In this document: one piece after another, positions 17,047 to 26,557 of the stretch | How positions within the stretch are numbered: the stretch's first letter is position 1 | Layout: each line of letters begins with the position of its first letter | Assembly: GCF_034366625.1 (NCBI RefSeq) | Contig: NZ_JAXMIH010000006.1 | Location: 620,001 to 684,000 of the forward strand | Length of the DNA stretch: 64,000 nt | DNA from: Prosthecobacter sp. | Lineage (GTDB): Bacteria > Verrucomicrobiota > Verrucomicrobiia > Verrucomicrobiales > Verrucomicrobiaceae | Reading direction: 5' to 3' | Notes under the pieces: generated by a model | What the model was told of the DNA's origin: nothing | The model's input: only the letters and a program-made list of their open reading frames with translations | Database searches by the model: none | Position numbers and translations under genes: made by a program

Positions 17047-18021
17047 TCACTTCATCACCGGGCGCAGCACCATGTTGCGGTAATCCACGTTCGTGTGGTC
17101 GCCTTGCAGGTAAAGTGGGCCGGGCTTGAACTCATCGCTGGTCATTGCGCCGCCGGTGCAGCCGAGGACGGGCTGGTTGTCGATGATGGTGGTGCCGTTG
17201 AGGATCACCGTGAGGTGGCGGTCCACCAGCGTGATGTCCAGCGTCTGCCATTCGCCGATCGGCTTCTCCGCGTTCACGCTCGGGGTGATGCGGCTGTAAA
17301 GTGCGCCCATGTGGTGCGAATCGAGCGGCTTGCCGAAGCTTTCCATGATCTGCACCTCGTAAATGCCGCGCAGGTAGATGCCGCTGTTGCTGCCTTCTTG
17401 CGTGCGCACCTCGGTCTTCAGATTGAAGTCCTCAAACTCCGCGTCCGTGCGCAGATTGCCGAAGTGCTTGTCCTTGGCCTTCACCACGCGGTTTTGCAGC
17501 ACACCATCGACGACACTCCAGCCGTTGTCGGCTTCTTTGAGCAAACGCCAGCCGGTGAGATCCTTGCCATTCAAGAGCTGGATCGGATCTCCGAACTTCA
17601 CCTTCGCGAGATCAGGCTTGGCCGGGATGTCGGCGATGCGTTTGCCCGCAAACTCCGCAGGCTGGCCGATCTCCTTACCCTCGGCGTTCTTCTTCACTGT
17701 CGTAAGCTTGAGCGCGTCACCTTCAATCTTCGCGGTGATCGTTTCGATGGCCGACAGCTTTCCTTCTTTGTTCTTCTGCTCACGCGTCACGATCAAGGTG
17801 TCGCCATCGACCTTCGTGCCCGCCGTTGGCACCACGCTGCCGCCGCCCCAAAGCACGCTGGAACTAAGAGTGCCGTCTTTGGACTCAACGCCCAGCCATC
17901 CAGCACCACCCGTCGGCAGCGTCAAAGCCCAGCGGCCGATGAAAGGATTGTCAGCGGCATTCAAAACAGCACCGAGGCCAAGCACGGCGGAAAAAGAGAG
18001 AAGTCGAATCGAGGAGAACAT
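17047..18021 (-). CDS. Exported DUF1080 (3-keto-disaccharide hydrolase-like) protein (1)
   Basis: 324 aa with signal peptide RLLSFSAVLGLGAVLNAAD (ATG 18021). Residues 25-130 are an extra beta-rich module (GRWALTLPTGGAGWLGVESK). The DUF1080 fold covers about 145-322: LLNGKDLTGWRLL, NSGIYLRGIYEVQI, GEWQTLDITLVDRHLTVILN and FKPGPLYLQGDHTNVDYRN. DUF1080/PF06439 members include enzymes cleaving 3-keto-glycosides and lectin-like domains. It is probably periplasmic or outer-membrane and fits the carbohydrate-degrading profile. The convergent FHA-LuxR gene ends 18 bp away. Confidence 0.88.
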   Translation of the reverse strand: MFSSIRLLSFSAVLGLGAVLNAADNPFIGRWALTLPTGGAGWLGVESKDGTLSSSVLWGGGSVVPTAGTKVDGDTLIVTREQKNKEGKLSAIETITAKIEGDALKLTTVKKNAEGKEIGQPAEFAGKRIADIPAKPDLAKVKFGDPIQLLNGKDLTGWRLLKEADNGWSVVDGVLQNRVVKAKDKHFGNLRTDAEFEDFNLKTEVRTQEGSNSGIYLRGIYEVQIMESFGKPLDSHHMGALYSRITPSVNAEKPIGEWQTLDITLVDRHLTVILNGTTIIDNQPVLGCTGGAMTSDEFKPGPLYLQGDHTNVDYRNMVLRPVMK

Positions 18022-18143
18022 AAGCAGACAGGTTGGGGTTTGAGTTGGGCGGGGAGAAACGCCGCCTGCCCTACCTTTCTCACATGTCTTGCGCGGCCCT
18101 TCGTGCTGGATGAATGAAAACAACCGGCGGGCTGTGCTGTTTC

Positions 18144-18392
18144 AGCGCCAACGGCGCGTGACTCCTCAGCCCATGGGCGAAGCCCTGGGACCAGCGCGAT
18201 AGCCAACGTTCTCTATTGGGTGAAGCCCTGAAAGGGCGCTGCTCGACACCGTGCCTGCATCGTCCCCAACCCGTATAAAAACCGCACGGTGTCGAGTGCC
18301 GCCCTTTCAGGGCTCACCGACAAGCCGTGCGCGGCCTTGCCTGTGAACCCAGGATTGCATCCTGGGCTGAGGAGTACCGCGCCCTTGGCGCT
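18144..18392. repeat. Long near-palindromic repeat, copy A
   Basis: The two ends are imperfect inverted copies: left AGCGCCAACGGCGCG with CTCCTCAGCCC, right GGGCTGAGGAG with GCGCCCTTGGCGCT. Inside lies a second inverted pair, AGCCCTGAAAGGGCG with CTCGACACCGTGC on the left and GCACGGTGTCGAG with CGCCCTTTCAGGGCT on the right. There is no ORF. Copy B at 20847-21080 has the same plan and the same CCCAGGATTGCATCCTGGGC motif. The element fills most of the 18022-18430 gap. Confidence 0.75.
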
Positions 18393-18430
18393 GCCAGAAC
18401 CCGGACCGCAAATCCACCACAGCGTGCCAC

Positions 18431-19438
18431 TTACTTGCGCTGATCCTTCACGCAGTCGGGATCGGCAGGTGTTGGCGAGCCGGTTTGATCGACCGGATGC
18501 GTGTAGAGATACTTCCAGACCGCTTCGTGGATGAGTTTGCCGTCCTTGTCCTTCACGGCAGATCCGCCGGGCGTCACAGAGCCGTGCGCACGCCCGGCAT
18601 CGCCCTTCACATCCGCGTCCGTGATCAGCCGCCGGGTGTTTTCAAACGGCGGAGCGACCATGTCCACATTCACGATGGGTCCGAACTGGTTCAGCCCCAT
18701 CATCTCCCACGAGCGGCAGTAGTGGTCGCCGGTCCATCCGCCGTCCAGCACATGGCTGAAGCCGAAAACGCGGTTCCCCGGTGTCGCCGAGGGCAGCGCC
18801 TGCCAGCTCTCGTAATTGTCACGCGGCCCGCAGAGACACACCACGCGATCCACCTTCTGATGCTTCGCGAAACGTGCCGAGGTCGTCGCGCCATGCGATG
18901 CGCCGGAAACGATCACCTTGTCCCAGCGCAGGCCTTTGCCGTCCTCGCTGATGAACTGCTCCCACTTGCCTGCGGGATGCTCTTTCGAGAGCCATTTCAC
19001 GAACTGAAACGAACGCTCCATCATGCCGTCCGGCTGCGGAATGCTCACGAGATCACTGCGATCCTCGCCAATGGACGCTTCGAGCCGGATGTCGCCCAAC
19101 GTCTTGCCATCATCGCGCCGCGCCGCCGGGATGATGCCGAACCACTTGTTCGCGTAATGCACCTGGATCGCGTGCAGCCCGTAGCTGTTCAGCCGCTCAA
19201 ACAAACCCGCGTTGTGCCCCATCAGCCAGATCACCAGCTTGCCCTGCGGCTTCACGTTCACATCGACGCTCGCGTTTTGCATGTCCTGCGGCTTTCCCTT
19301 CTTGTCCGTGAACACGAAGTCGATTTCGGGATGCTCCTTGGCACGCGGATCAATCTCGCTCGCTCGCTTCGAGATGGTTTCGGCGGCGAATGAACTGGCC
19401 GCAAGGCCGAGACAGCAGGTGAGGATGAGGTGTTTCAT
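18431..19438 (-). CDS. Secreted alpha/beta-hydrolase-like protein
   Basis: 335 aa with signal peptide KHLILTCCLGLAASSFAAE (ATG 19438). KLVIWLMGHNA and the nucleophile elbow VIVSGASHGATTSARFA (GxSxG, Ser about residue 184) indicate an alpha/beta hydrolase. The closing histidine could lie in the AHGSVTPGG segment. The family resembles BPSS1187-type putative exported proteins. The reaction is unknown; an esterase is the likeliest. It stands alone, followed by palindromic repeat A, and its promoter side faces the small gene at 19469-19861, which reads in the same direction. Confidence 0.72.
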   Translation of the reverse strand: MKHLILTCCLGLAASSFAAETISKRASEIDPRAKEHPEIDFVFTDKKGKPQDMQNASVDVNVKPQGKLVIWLMGHNAGLFERLNSYGLHAIQVHYANKWFGIIPAARRDDGKTLGDIRLEASIGEDRSDLVSIPQPDGMMERSFQFVKWLSKEHPAGKWEQFISEDGKGLRWDKVIVSGASHGATTSARFAKHQKVDRVVCLCGPRDNYESWQALPSATPGNRVFGFSHVLDGGWTGDHYCRSWEMMGLNQFGPIVNVDMVAPPFENTRRLITDADVKGDAGRAHGSVTPGGSAVKDKDGKLIHEAVWKYLYTHPVDQTGSPTPADPDCVKDQRK

Positions 19439-19468
19439 ACAGGGGATGAGAAATCGAATTGAGCTGTG

Positions 19469-19861
19469 CTAACGCTGCAAGCTGTGATCATGATGGTCAA
19501 GGCTTCGTGTCACTACATCGGAGCCCAAGATGGCAACCAAGCAGCGCTCCAACGAGTTTAGCTCGACCTTACCAAGCATGAACGAAATCTCGACAACTTG
19601 CTTCAAGGCCAACGATGCTGCCAACCCAGCATCAAGTTGCATGGTCACCGAGTTGGTTGTCAGATGAGCGTTGATGACTCGACCGTGAGAGCCCCATTTT
19701 TGATCATCCCGCTCAAAGTAAGCATTGTGACCAGGATCAGTCGCTGCACGACACAAGGTGAAATAGGTCGGTGGTGTTTGCGATTGATCAGCAAACCAAA
19801 CGCGAGCAATTCCGTCATCATCTAACTCATCAAAGACACATTCGGTGGCGCAAAGCTTCAT
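19469..19861 (-). CDS. Hypothetical protein, possibly Imm10-like
   Basis: 130 aa, no signal peptide or membrane helix. YFTLCRA, then YFERDDQKWGSHGRV and VTMQLDAGLAASL recall Imm10-type immunity proteins, where a short strand with 'E.DDQ' precedes a beta/alpha half. This is only a pattern impression. Base composition is visibly less GC-rich than its neighbours, as in acquired genes. No toxin partner is visible. It lies ten bases downstream of pheA on the same strand. Confidence 0.6.
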   Translation of the reverse strand: MKLCATECVFDELDDDGIARVWFADQSQTPPTYFTLCRAATDPGHNAYFERDDQKWGSHGRVINAHLTTNSVTMQLDAGLAASLALKQVVEISFMLGKVELNSLERCLVAILGSDVVTRSLDHHDHSLQR

Positions 19862-19870
19862 ATTGACTTC

Positions 19871-20713
19871 TCACGACTCAAACCGCCTCCCGGCGGAATA
19901 AGACCCCACGCTGCGGATCGTCGCACCCTCCGCCCGCGTTTGATCCAGCGCCTGCTGCACCTCCGGATCAGCCATGGAGCCTTCGATCTCAATGTAGAAG
20001 CGATACTTGTTCGGCTGGCCGCGGATCGGGCGCGACTCGATGCGTTTCATGTTGATGCCATCATCGCTCAGCGGCGTCAGGAACCGGCACAGGCTGCCCG
20101 GACGGTCCGGCAGCTCCACGACGAGCGCCGTGCGGTCATGCACCGGCAATGCCGTGCTCACCCCATGCCCTACCAGGAAAAACTGAGTGATGTTCGGCGT
20201 CTCTCCCGCGATGGGAAAATGCAGCACCTGCAGCCCGTGGCGTTCGGCATTCTGCCTGGGGCCAATCGCGGCGGCACCGGGTGTGGCGGCGGCTTTGGCC
20301 GCCGCCTTGGCCGTGCTCGCTTCCGGCACACGTTTCGCCTGCGGATAGTTCGCGCGCAGCCACTCATCGCAGTGGAAAAACGGAATCGCATGGGAGTGAA
20401 TCGAGGTGATTTTTTCCTCCGCACGTCCCAGCAGCGCCAGCTTCACATCCAGCGTCAGTTCTTCGAAAATGGTCAGCCCGGAACGCGCGTCCACCAGGCA
20501 GTCCACGGTGTCGATGATGAAGCCGCCCGACGAATTCTCGATCGGCACGATGCCCAGCGCCGCAGGATTCGCGGCGATGTAGGCAAACACATCGCCCACG
20601 TTGTCCCGCAGACTCACCTCAGCGCCGGGAAAGCGCATCTGCGTGATCAGATGCGAAAAACTGCCCTCAGGACCGAGGCAGGCGATGGTTGGCGGCGGAT
20701 TCATGCGAGCCAT
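19871..20713 (-). CDS. pheA: Prephenate dehydratase (divergent)
   Basis: 280 aa. Residues 8-185 are the dehydratase part (IACLGPEGSFSHLITQM, GIVPIENSSGGF, AAIGPRQNAERHGL); residues about 195-272 are an ACT domain with the phenylalanine-sensing ESRP motif (226-229). It converts prephenate to phenylpyruvate and is feedback-inhibited by phenylalanine. Two normally conserved features are altered: the catalytic TRF reads TQF (176-178), and the usual ENSxEG reads ENSSGG. The chorismate mutase domain is absent (monofunctional). Start ATG 20713, with ATG 20704 also possible. Confidence 0.88.
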   Translation of the reverse strand: MARMNPPPTIACLGPEGSFSHLITQMRFPGAEVSLRDNVGDVFAYIAANPAALGIVPIENSSGGFIIDTVDCLVDARSGLTIFEELTLDVKLALLGRAEEKITSIHSHAIPFFHCDEWLRANYPQAKRVPEASTAKAAAKAAATPGAAAIGPRQNAERHGLQVLHFPIAGETPNITQFFLVGHGVSTALPVHDRTALVVELPDRPGSLCRFLTPLSDDGINMKRIESRPIRGQPNKYRFYIEIEGSMADPEVQQALDQTRAEGATIRSVGSYSAGRRFES

Positions 20714-20846
20714 GCATGCTGCGGTGGTGCGCGCGTGTGGTCAAGCTGTGTCCGCTCGGTTCGTAGAGGAAGGCGTCAGCCTTCCGACGTTCACGCCATC
20801 CCAGAAGGCATGCTCAAGCCTGCCTCTACAGTAACGAGATCTTAAA

Positions 20847-21080
20847 CGCCAAAGGCGTGCGATTCCTCAGCCCAGGACGCCAGTCCTGGGTCCATCGCAG
20901 ATCACACGGCACAGATCATCATGCAGCCCTGAAAGGGCGGAACTCGACTCCGCGCACACGTTGGCTGTCACAGTGCCAAACGTCGAATGCCGCGCCTTCA
21001 GCGCTTCATCTCGATTCGTGGCTGATCGCGTCGCAAACCCAGGATTGCATCCTGGGCTGAGGAGAAACGCACCTTCGGCG
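20847..21080. repeat. Long near-palindromic repeat, copy B
   Basis: Same design as the element at 18144-18392: outer arms CGCCAAAGGCG with CCTCAGCCCA on the left and TGGGCTGAGG with CACCTTCGGCG on the right, plus internal GCCCTGAAAGGGCGG and CGCGCCTTCAGCGCTTC. The CCCAGGATTGCATCCTGGGC segment is identical to copy A. It occupies most of the gap between the divergent pheA and pbpC genes, so it may lie in or near both promoters. Confidence 0.75.
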
Positions 21081-21126
21081 CTGTGCAAGCCGGTGGAATT
21101 CACGCTCATCTCGCGTTGAATGCCGC

Positions 21127-23382
21127 ATGCTTCGTCGCTGGCTCAAACGTCTCGCCATTCCCGCCGCCCTGCTGGCCGCAGGCTGGTGGGGCGTGCCATG
21201 GCTCGTGCCTCTGCCCGAAGCTTTGCTGCAACCACCGCCCAGTTCCACGCTCTACCTCGCCCGCGATGGCACACCGCTGCGACATCTGCTGAACGAAGAC
21301 GGCACACGCTCCGCGCCGCCAGTGACATACGCGGAGATTCCGACGACGCTGGTTCACGCGGTGCTCGCCACCGAGGACAAACGCTTCTTCTCCCATGGCG
21401 GCATCGATCCCCTCGCCATCGCCCGTGCCGCCTGGGACAATGCGCGCATCGGACGCATCGTCTCCGGTGCGTCCACGATTCATCAGCAGCTCATCAAAAA
21501 CACCACGCCGCGCTCCGGCAAACGCACGCTGGGGATCAAGATCGTCGAGGCGCTGCAAGCACGTCGCCTCGCGATGTCGTGGAGCCGCGAGGATGTGCTC
21601 GCCGCCTACCTGAACCGCATTTCCTTCGGCAATCTCATGACCGGAGCCGCCACTGCTGCCTCGGGCTACTTCCACAAGCCGCTCAACGACCTCACACCCG
21701 CCGAATGTGCGTTGCTCGCCGCGTTGCCGCAGTCGCCGAGCCGTTTGAACCCGTTTCGCAGCCTGGAGGCCGTTTTGCCGCGCCAACGCCGCATTCTTGA
21801 TCACATGCACACGCTCGGCTGGCTCGATGACGAGCAGCATCGTGTCGCTTTGGATCAAAAGATCGTCCTGCAACGCTTCAGCGGCGGATTTGAGGCTCCG
21901 CACGCGATTGAAATGCTGCGCGGTGCTGCCGATGCCACGACGATTCGCACCACGCTCAATGCCACGCTTCAGCAGCAGGTCGAGACGATCGTCGCGCAGC
22001 GCTTGGAGTCGCTCAAAGGACGCCATGTCTCGCATGGGGCCGTCGTGGTCATCGACAACGCCACCGGGTCCGTGCTCGCGCTTGCTGGATCGCGCGATTT
22101 TTTTGCGACGGAAGGCGGCCAGATCAACGGTGCCTGGGCACCGCACTCGCCCGGCTCGGCGATGAAGCCGTTCACGTATTTGATCGCTTTCGAGCGCGGA
22201 GCCACGCCTGCGAGCATCGTCGCTGACTTGCCTGTCGAGTTTGCCACTTCATCCGGCACCTATCGTCCGGAGAATTTCTCGCTGCGCAGCTTTGGGCCAA
22301 TGACGTATCGCAACGCGCTTGGCAACTCACTCAACATTTCCGCCGTGCGTGTGCTCGATTCCATCGGCGGGGCCGGAACGCTGCTGCCACGACTACGCGA
22401 ACTCGGCCTCAGCACGCTCACCGAAGATGCCGCGCACTACGGCCTCGGCCTCACCATCGGCAACGCCTCCGTGCGTTTGATCGAACTCGCCAATGCCTAT
22501 GCCTGTCTCGCACGGCTTGGTCGATTCAAGCCGTGGAGTTTGCGCAGTGATGCTCCCCCCACGGAAGAACGCCGCCTGCTTGGCGAAAACGAAAGCTGGC
22601 TCATCGCCGACATCCTCAGCGACAATCAGGCGCGTGAGATGGCCTTCGGCAGTTACTCGGTGCTGCGTCTGCCGTTCAAGTGCGCTGTCAAAACCGGCAC
22701 CAGCTCCACCTTTCGCGACAACTGGACGCTCGGCTTCACGCGCGAGTTCACCGTCGGCGTGTGGGTCGGCAATTTCGACAACACACCGATGCAGGACGTC
22801 AGCGGCGTCACCGGCGCAGGGCCGATCTTTCGCGATGTCATGCTGCACCTGCACGAAAAACATCCCGCCACCTGGTTTGACCGCCCTGCGGCCATCATGC
22901 ATGCGCGCATCGACCCGCGCACCGGCAAACGCCTCACGCCGCTGACGCCTCCTTCGCGTTTGAGCCGAGAGGAGTGGTTCATCGCCGAAAAGATGCCGCC
23001 TGTGGCCCAGGCGAGCGATTACGACCAGCGTGGCCGCGCCATCCTGCCCCGCGAATACGCCGCGTGGATTCCGACCAGCGCCAACTGGCTCGGCGATCTC
23101 ATCACCCTCGCCGAAACAGATGCCAGACCGGCGCTGCGCATCACGAATCCTATCCCCGGCACCGTTGTCATCCTCGATCCCGACATCCGCAACAACGGCA
23201 ACCGCCTCCTCCTGCAAGCCACCGGTTCGGATCAGCCGCATTGGAGCAGCAAAACACTCGAACTCCGCACTGAAGCCGATCACACCTTTGCCATCCTCAA
23301 GCCCGGACGGCATGAGATCGAGCTGCGTGATAAGGCCAGCGGTTTGAGCACGAAAACATTTGTCATCGTGCAGGAAGAATAG
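21127..23382 (+). CDS. pbpC: Penicillin-binding protein 1C (bifunctional peptidoglycan synthase)
   Basis: 751 aa. An N-terminal membrane anchor (residues 9-30) is followed by a GT51 glycosyltransferase domain (EDKRFFSHGGIDPLAIARA with catalytic Glu; GASTIHQQLIKN). The transpeptidase domain has SPGSAMKPF (SxxK serine), SLNISA (SxN) and KTGTSSTFRDNW (KTG). The C-terminal 90 residues are the BiPBP_C domain. The protein polymerises and cross-links peptidoglycan outside the inner membrane. Full length, ATG 21127. Alpha-2-macroglobulin, its frequent partner, is not in the window. Confidence 0.94.
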   Translation: MLRRWLKRLAIPAALLAAGWWGVPWLVPLPEALLQPPPSSTLYLARDGTPLRHLLNEDGTRSAPPVTYAEIPTTLVHAVLATEDKRFFSHGGIDPLAIARAAWDNARIGRIVSGASTIHQQLIKNTTPRSGKRTLGIKIVEALQARRLAMSWSREDVLAAYLNRISFGNLMTGAATAASGYFHKPLNDLTPAECALLAALPQSPSRLNPFRSLEAVLPRQRRILDHMHTLGWLDDEQHRVALDQKIVLQRFSGGFEAPHAIEMLRGAADATTIRTTLNATLQQQVETIVAQRLESLKGRHVSHGAVVVIDNATGSVLALAGSRDFFATEGGQINGAWAPHSPGSAMKPFTYLIAFERGATPASIVADLPVEFATSSGTYRPENFSLRSFGPMTYRNALGNSLNISAVRVLDSIGGAGTLLPRLRELGLSTLTEDAAHYGLGLTIGNASVRLIELANAYACLARLGRFKPWSLRSDAPPTEERRLLGENESWLIADILSDNQAREMAFGSYSVLRLPFKCAVKTGTSSTFRDNWTLGFTREFTVGVWVGNFDNTPMQDVSGVTGAGPIFRDVMLHLHEKHPATWFDRPAAIMHARIDPRTGKRLTPLTPPSRLSREEWFIAEKMPPVAQASDYDQRGRAILPREYAAWIPTSANWLGDLITLAETDARPALRITNPIPGTVVILDPDIRNNGNRLLLQATGSDQPHWSSKTLELRTEADHTFAILKPGRHEIELRDKASGLSTKTFVIVQEE

Positions 23383-23399
23383 CCCTCGGCACAGGTGCG

Positions 23400-23423
23400 T
23401 TGTTCACACTAAGGCGTGAACAA
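23400..23423. terminator. Hairpin between convergent pbpC and M50 protease
   Basis: TTGTTCAC (23400-23407) and GTGAACAA (23416-23423) form a perfect eight-base stem with an eight-base loop in the 84-bp gap between two convergent stops. There is no long T-run, so a terminator is likely only by position. Confidence 0.4.
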
Positions 23424-23466
23424 TGTGCTCAAACTCGATCCCGGAGGAGTCAGAAATGAAGGGCTT

Positions 23467-24573
23467 TTAAACTGCGGGCCGGGCCTTCATCAACGCCGCT
23501 CGCACCATCAACGTCTCGCCGATGTTTTCAGCCGTGAGCAGGCCGACGAGTTCGCCGCTGAGCGGGTCGGTCACAGGAAGGGCGGGGCAGTCGCTGGCGC
23601 TGAGAGCATCAAGAGCCTGGGTGAGATCGACAGCCGGCTGCGTGGATTGTGGGCAGGGCTGCATGACATCGATCACAGGATGTTTGGGGCCGTTTTCGGC
23701 CAGCGCGGAGATCAGATCCCGTCGTGAGAGCATGCCCTGCATGCCGCCGTGTGCATCGAGCACCGGAAAATCCTGCTGTACCCCCGCGAGGAGCAATTCC
23801 ACTCCATCGCGCAGCTTCGCGTGGGGTGGCAGCGTGCGGAAATCGGTGAGCATGGCGTCGCGTACCCGCAGATCACGGGTGGCTTCCTGCTGGGTGACGT
23901 GGGCGGCCTCCTGACCAGCGGCCATGAAGATGAAGAAAGCGATCAACAAAATCATGGGGTCAAACTTCGCGATGAGGAGCATATAAATGGCCACCAGCAT
24001 GGCGATGCCCTGCCCAATCGATGCTGCCAGGCGCGTGGCCTGTCCATAGTCGAGAAACATTGCGAGCAGGGCCCGCAGCACGCGACCGCCATCCATCGGA
24101 AAGGCCGGGATGAGGTTGAAGACCACCATGAGGACATTCCAAACCATGAGCTTCTCGAAGAAGTTCCCCGTTTTGAGAAAATCGTAGCCGGGGTTGAACT
24201 CCGCGTTGATGCCGAGCCCCAGATAGATCGCCGCGGCGATGATCACGTTGACCAGCGGGCCGCTGATGGCGACGACCAGCTCCTGCGACGGCTTGCGCGG
24301 CATGCGTTCCAAACGCGCGACGCCACCGATGGGCAGCAGCGTGATGTCTGGCGTACGAATGCCGTAGCCACGCGCGGCCAGGACGTGGCCGAATTCATGC
24401 AGCAACACGCAGGCAAACATCGTGAGGATGAAAAGCGTGGACTCCAGGGCTGATGCCGTGCCCTGGCCACTGAGAAAACTCTGTCCGGCAACAAACACCA
24501 GCAGCAGAAAGAAGGTGACATGTATGCGCACTTCGGTGCCTGCGAAGGTGAAGATGCGGAAGGACCATTTCAT
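23467..24573 (-). CDS. Site-2 protease family (M50) membrane metalloprotease with CBS domains
   Basis: 368 aa. HEFGH at residues 59-63, inside a hydrophobic helix, binds zinc; NLIPAFPMDGGR about 100 residues later supplies the third ligand (NxxPxxPxDG). There are about six transmembrane segments up to residue 230. Residues 240-365 hold two CBS motifs (LRVRDAMLTDFRTLPPHAKL; HPVIDVMQPCP), which usually sense adenine nucleotides and gate the protease. It would cleave membrane-embedded substrates such as anti-sigma factors. ATG 24573; 11 bp downstream of the SulP gene on the same strand, so co-transcribed. Confidence 0.92.
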   Translation of the reverse strand: MKWSFRIFTFAGTEVRIHVTFFLLLVFVAGQSFLSGQGTASALESTLFILTMFACVLLHEFGHVLAARGYGIRTPDITLLPIGGVARLERMPRKPSQELVVAISGPLVNVIIAAAIYLGLGINAEFNPGYDFLKTGNFFEKLMVWNVLMVVFNLIPAFPMDGGRVLRALLAMFLDYGQATRLAASIGQGIAMLVAIYMLLIAKFDPMILLIAFFIFMAAGQEAAHVTQQEATRDLRVRDAMLTDFRTLPPHAKLRDGVELLLAGVQQDFPVLDAHGGMQGMLSRRDLISALAENGPKHPVIDVMQPCPQSTQPAVDLTQALDALSASDCPALPVTDPLSGELVGLLTAENIGETLMVRAALMKARPAV

Positions 24574-24584
24574 GATGCGAGAGA

Positions 24585-26441
24585 TTACGTCTTGGGCTGC
24601 TTGGACGGATCGTAGTAGATGCGCACGTCAGCGTCCTTGATGCCGAGGATCTCCTGGGCGCGCCGCAGGGCGTTGCGCGTGGCGAGGTTGGGATTTGAGG
24701 GGCTGGCGGGGAAGATGTTGTCTTTGCCCACGACATCCACGAGGCCGGAATCCTTCAAAACGCGATAAAGATCCTTCACCACGCCGCTGATGATGAGATC
24801 GCGGCCGTCAGCGCGCAGCACGTTCACGAGCTCTTCAATCGCCATCGCGCAGGTGGCGTCGAGGTGACGCGCGTTTTTCAGCCGCAGGATGACGATGCGC
24901 AGGTTCGGGTCGGCACAGGAGCGCTGGATCTGCGTGCGGAACAGATCGGCGGAGGCGAAGAACAGCTCGCCCTCGACATGCACGATTGAGATCGCCGGAT
25001 GCTGGCGTCCGCCCTGGCGTGCCTCGGTGAGATGACCTTCCTCGTTAAACTCGTATTCGACGAGCGAGGGGCGGCTCGCTTTGCGCAGATACAGCACGAT
25101 GGAAACACCGATGCCGACGAAGATCGCCACATGCAGCGGCAGCATCAGTGTGGCAAACAGTGTGACGACAAACACCAGCGCATCCGAACGTGTGGCGTTG
25201 ATGGAAATAAGGATGTGGCGCTTGTTGAACAGAGAAACCGCCACGCACACGACCAGCGTGGCCAGCGCTGAACGAGGAATGTAGGCCACGGCTCCGCCGA
25301 GCGTCAGCGCTCCGATGAGGCAGCAGAAACCATTCCACATGCTGGCGAAGCCGGTGCGCGCACCCGAGGCGTGGTTCAAGGCCGAACGTGTGAGCGAGCA
25401 CGAGGCCGACATGCCGCTCAGATAAGCGCAGGCCAGATTGGAGGCACCGAGCGCAAGCATGTCCTGGTTCGGGTCCACCCGTTGATTCGTGCGGCTGGCG
25501 AGCGTTTTGGACATGGCGCTGTTCTCCAAAGTCGCGAGGAAGGCCAGGGCGAACGCGAGCCCGAACAGCCGGCTCGCATCCGCCAGCGCCCCGCTGGAGA
25601 TGAAATCAGGAAACGGCGGCAGCAGCTCGCTCCAGGTGAAGGTGGCGTTGCTGAAGGTCGTCACATGCAGCCCGAATGCCGTTGGAATGAGCCCCAGCAG
25701 CGAAACAAGAATGATTGTGATGGCAAACGCCGGCCAGCGCGGCAGCCAGCGCTTGAAGCTCAGAAAACTCCCCAGAGTCAGCACGGAAAAAGCGATGCTC
25801 AGCCAGCTTGCATGATCCAGATGTGTGAGGATGCGTTGCACATGGCCGGGAAAGGTGATGACCAGCTTGCCGCTGGCTTGCAAGACCTCCGCCGGAATGC
25901 CCAGCAGCACAGGAAGCTGGTTCACCGTGATCAAAATCGATGCTCCCGTGACATACGCCACCATCACCGTGCGGCTGATGAACTGCGTGAGGTCCGCCAC
26001 GCGCAGAAACGCTCCCATGATCAGCAGCGCCGCCGTCATGAACACGAGCAGCGGCATCATGCCGATGCGGTCGAGCTGCGGATACGCCGCAAAGTAGGAG
26101 AACACCATGAAGGCCGTCGCATTCGTCGGCCCGAAGATCGTATGGCGTGAGGAAGCCAGCAGCGGCCCCACCAGCGCCGCGATGGCGGAGCAGGTGATGC
26201 CGTATTGCAGCGGCAGCCCGGCCACCAGCGCGTAGGCCATGCCCTGCGGGATGTCCAGCAGCGCCACCGTGAAGCCCGCGCGCGCATCGGCTGCGAAAGT
26301 GCGTTTGCCATAGCCCGGCAGGGAACGCCGCAGCGGGAAGGGATCGAGCGCGCTGTCGGCCACAACGCTTTGCAGCAATGCGCGGCCTTGCTGTGTGATG
26401 TCACGCAGACGCTGGAACCAGGATCGAAGGTGCGGCAACAA
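24585..26441 (-). CDS. SulP-family anion transporter with STAS domain
   Basis: About 618 aa. TTG 26441 is preferred because a perfect GAGGAG ribosome-binding site (26449-26454) sits seven bases upstream; the frame is open to 26498 without a site. Residues 60-460 are transmembrane helices with the SulP signature GFTVALLDIPQGMAYALVAG and IFGPTNATA. The C-terminal STAS domain spans roughly 480-600 (ISIVHVEGELFFASADLF, RLKNARHLDATCAMAIEEL). It carries sulfate, bicarbonate or another anion; the choice cannot be made from sequence. Same operon as the M50 protease. Confidence 0.9.
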   Translation of the reverse strand: MLPHLRSWFQRLRDITQQGRALLQSVVADSALDPFPLRRSLPGYGKRTFAADARAGFTVALLDIPQGMAYALVAGLPLQYGITCSAIAALVGPLLASSRHTIFGPTNATAFMVFSYFAAYPQLDRIGMMPLLVFMTAALLIMGAFLRVADLTQFISRTVMVAYVTGASILITVNQLPVLLGIPAEVLQASGKLVITFPGHVQRILTHLDHASWLSIAFSVLTLGSFLSFKRWLPRWPAFAITIILVSLLGLIPTAFGLHVTTFSNATFTWSELLPPFPDFISSGALADASRLFGLAFALAFLATLENSAMSKTLASRTNQRVDPNQDMLALGASNLACAYLSGMSASCSLTRSALNHASGARTGFASMWNGFCCLIGALTLGGAVAYIPRSALATLVVCVAVSLFNKRHILISINATRSDALVFVVTLFATLMLPLHVAIFVGIGVSIVLYLRKASRPSLVEYEFNEEGHLTEARQGGRQHPAISIVHVEGELFFASADLFRTQIQRSCADPNLRIVILRLKNARHLDATCAMAIEELVNVLRADGRDLIISGVVKDLYRVLKDSGLVDVVGKDNIFPASPSNPNLATRNALRRAQEILGIKDADVRIYYDPSKQPKT

Positions 26442-26557
26442 GTGAAAACTCCTCGGGAAACGTTTGGCGCATGCTAAACGCGGGAGCGTGAAGCACAAGC
26501 CGGGCGCGCATTCGATTCCTGCTGGACGCCCTTTGCCGCCGTGCGCACACTCACTGC

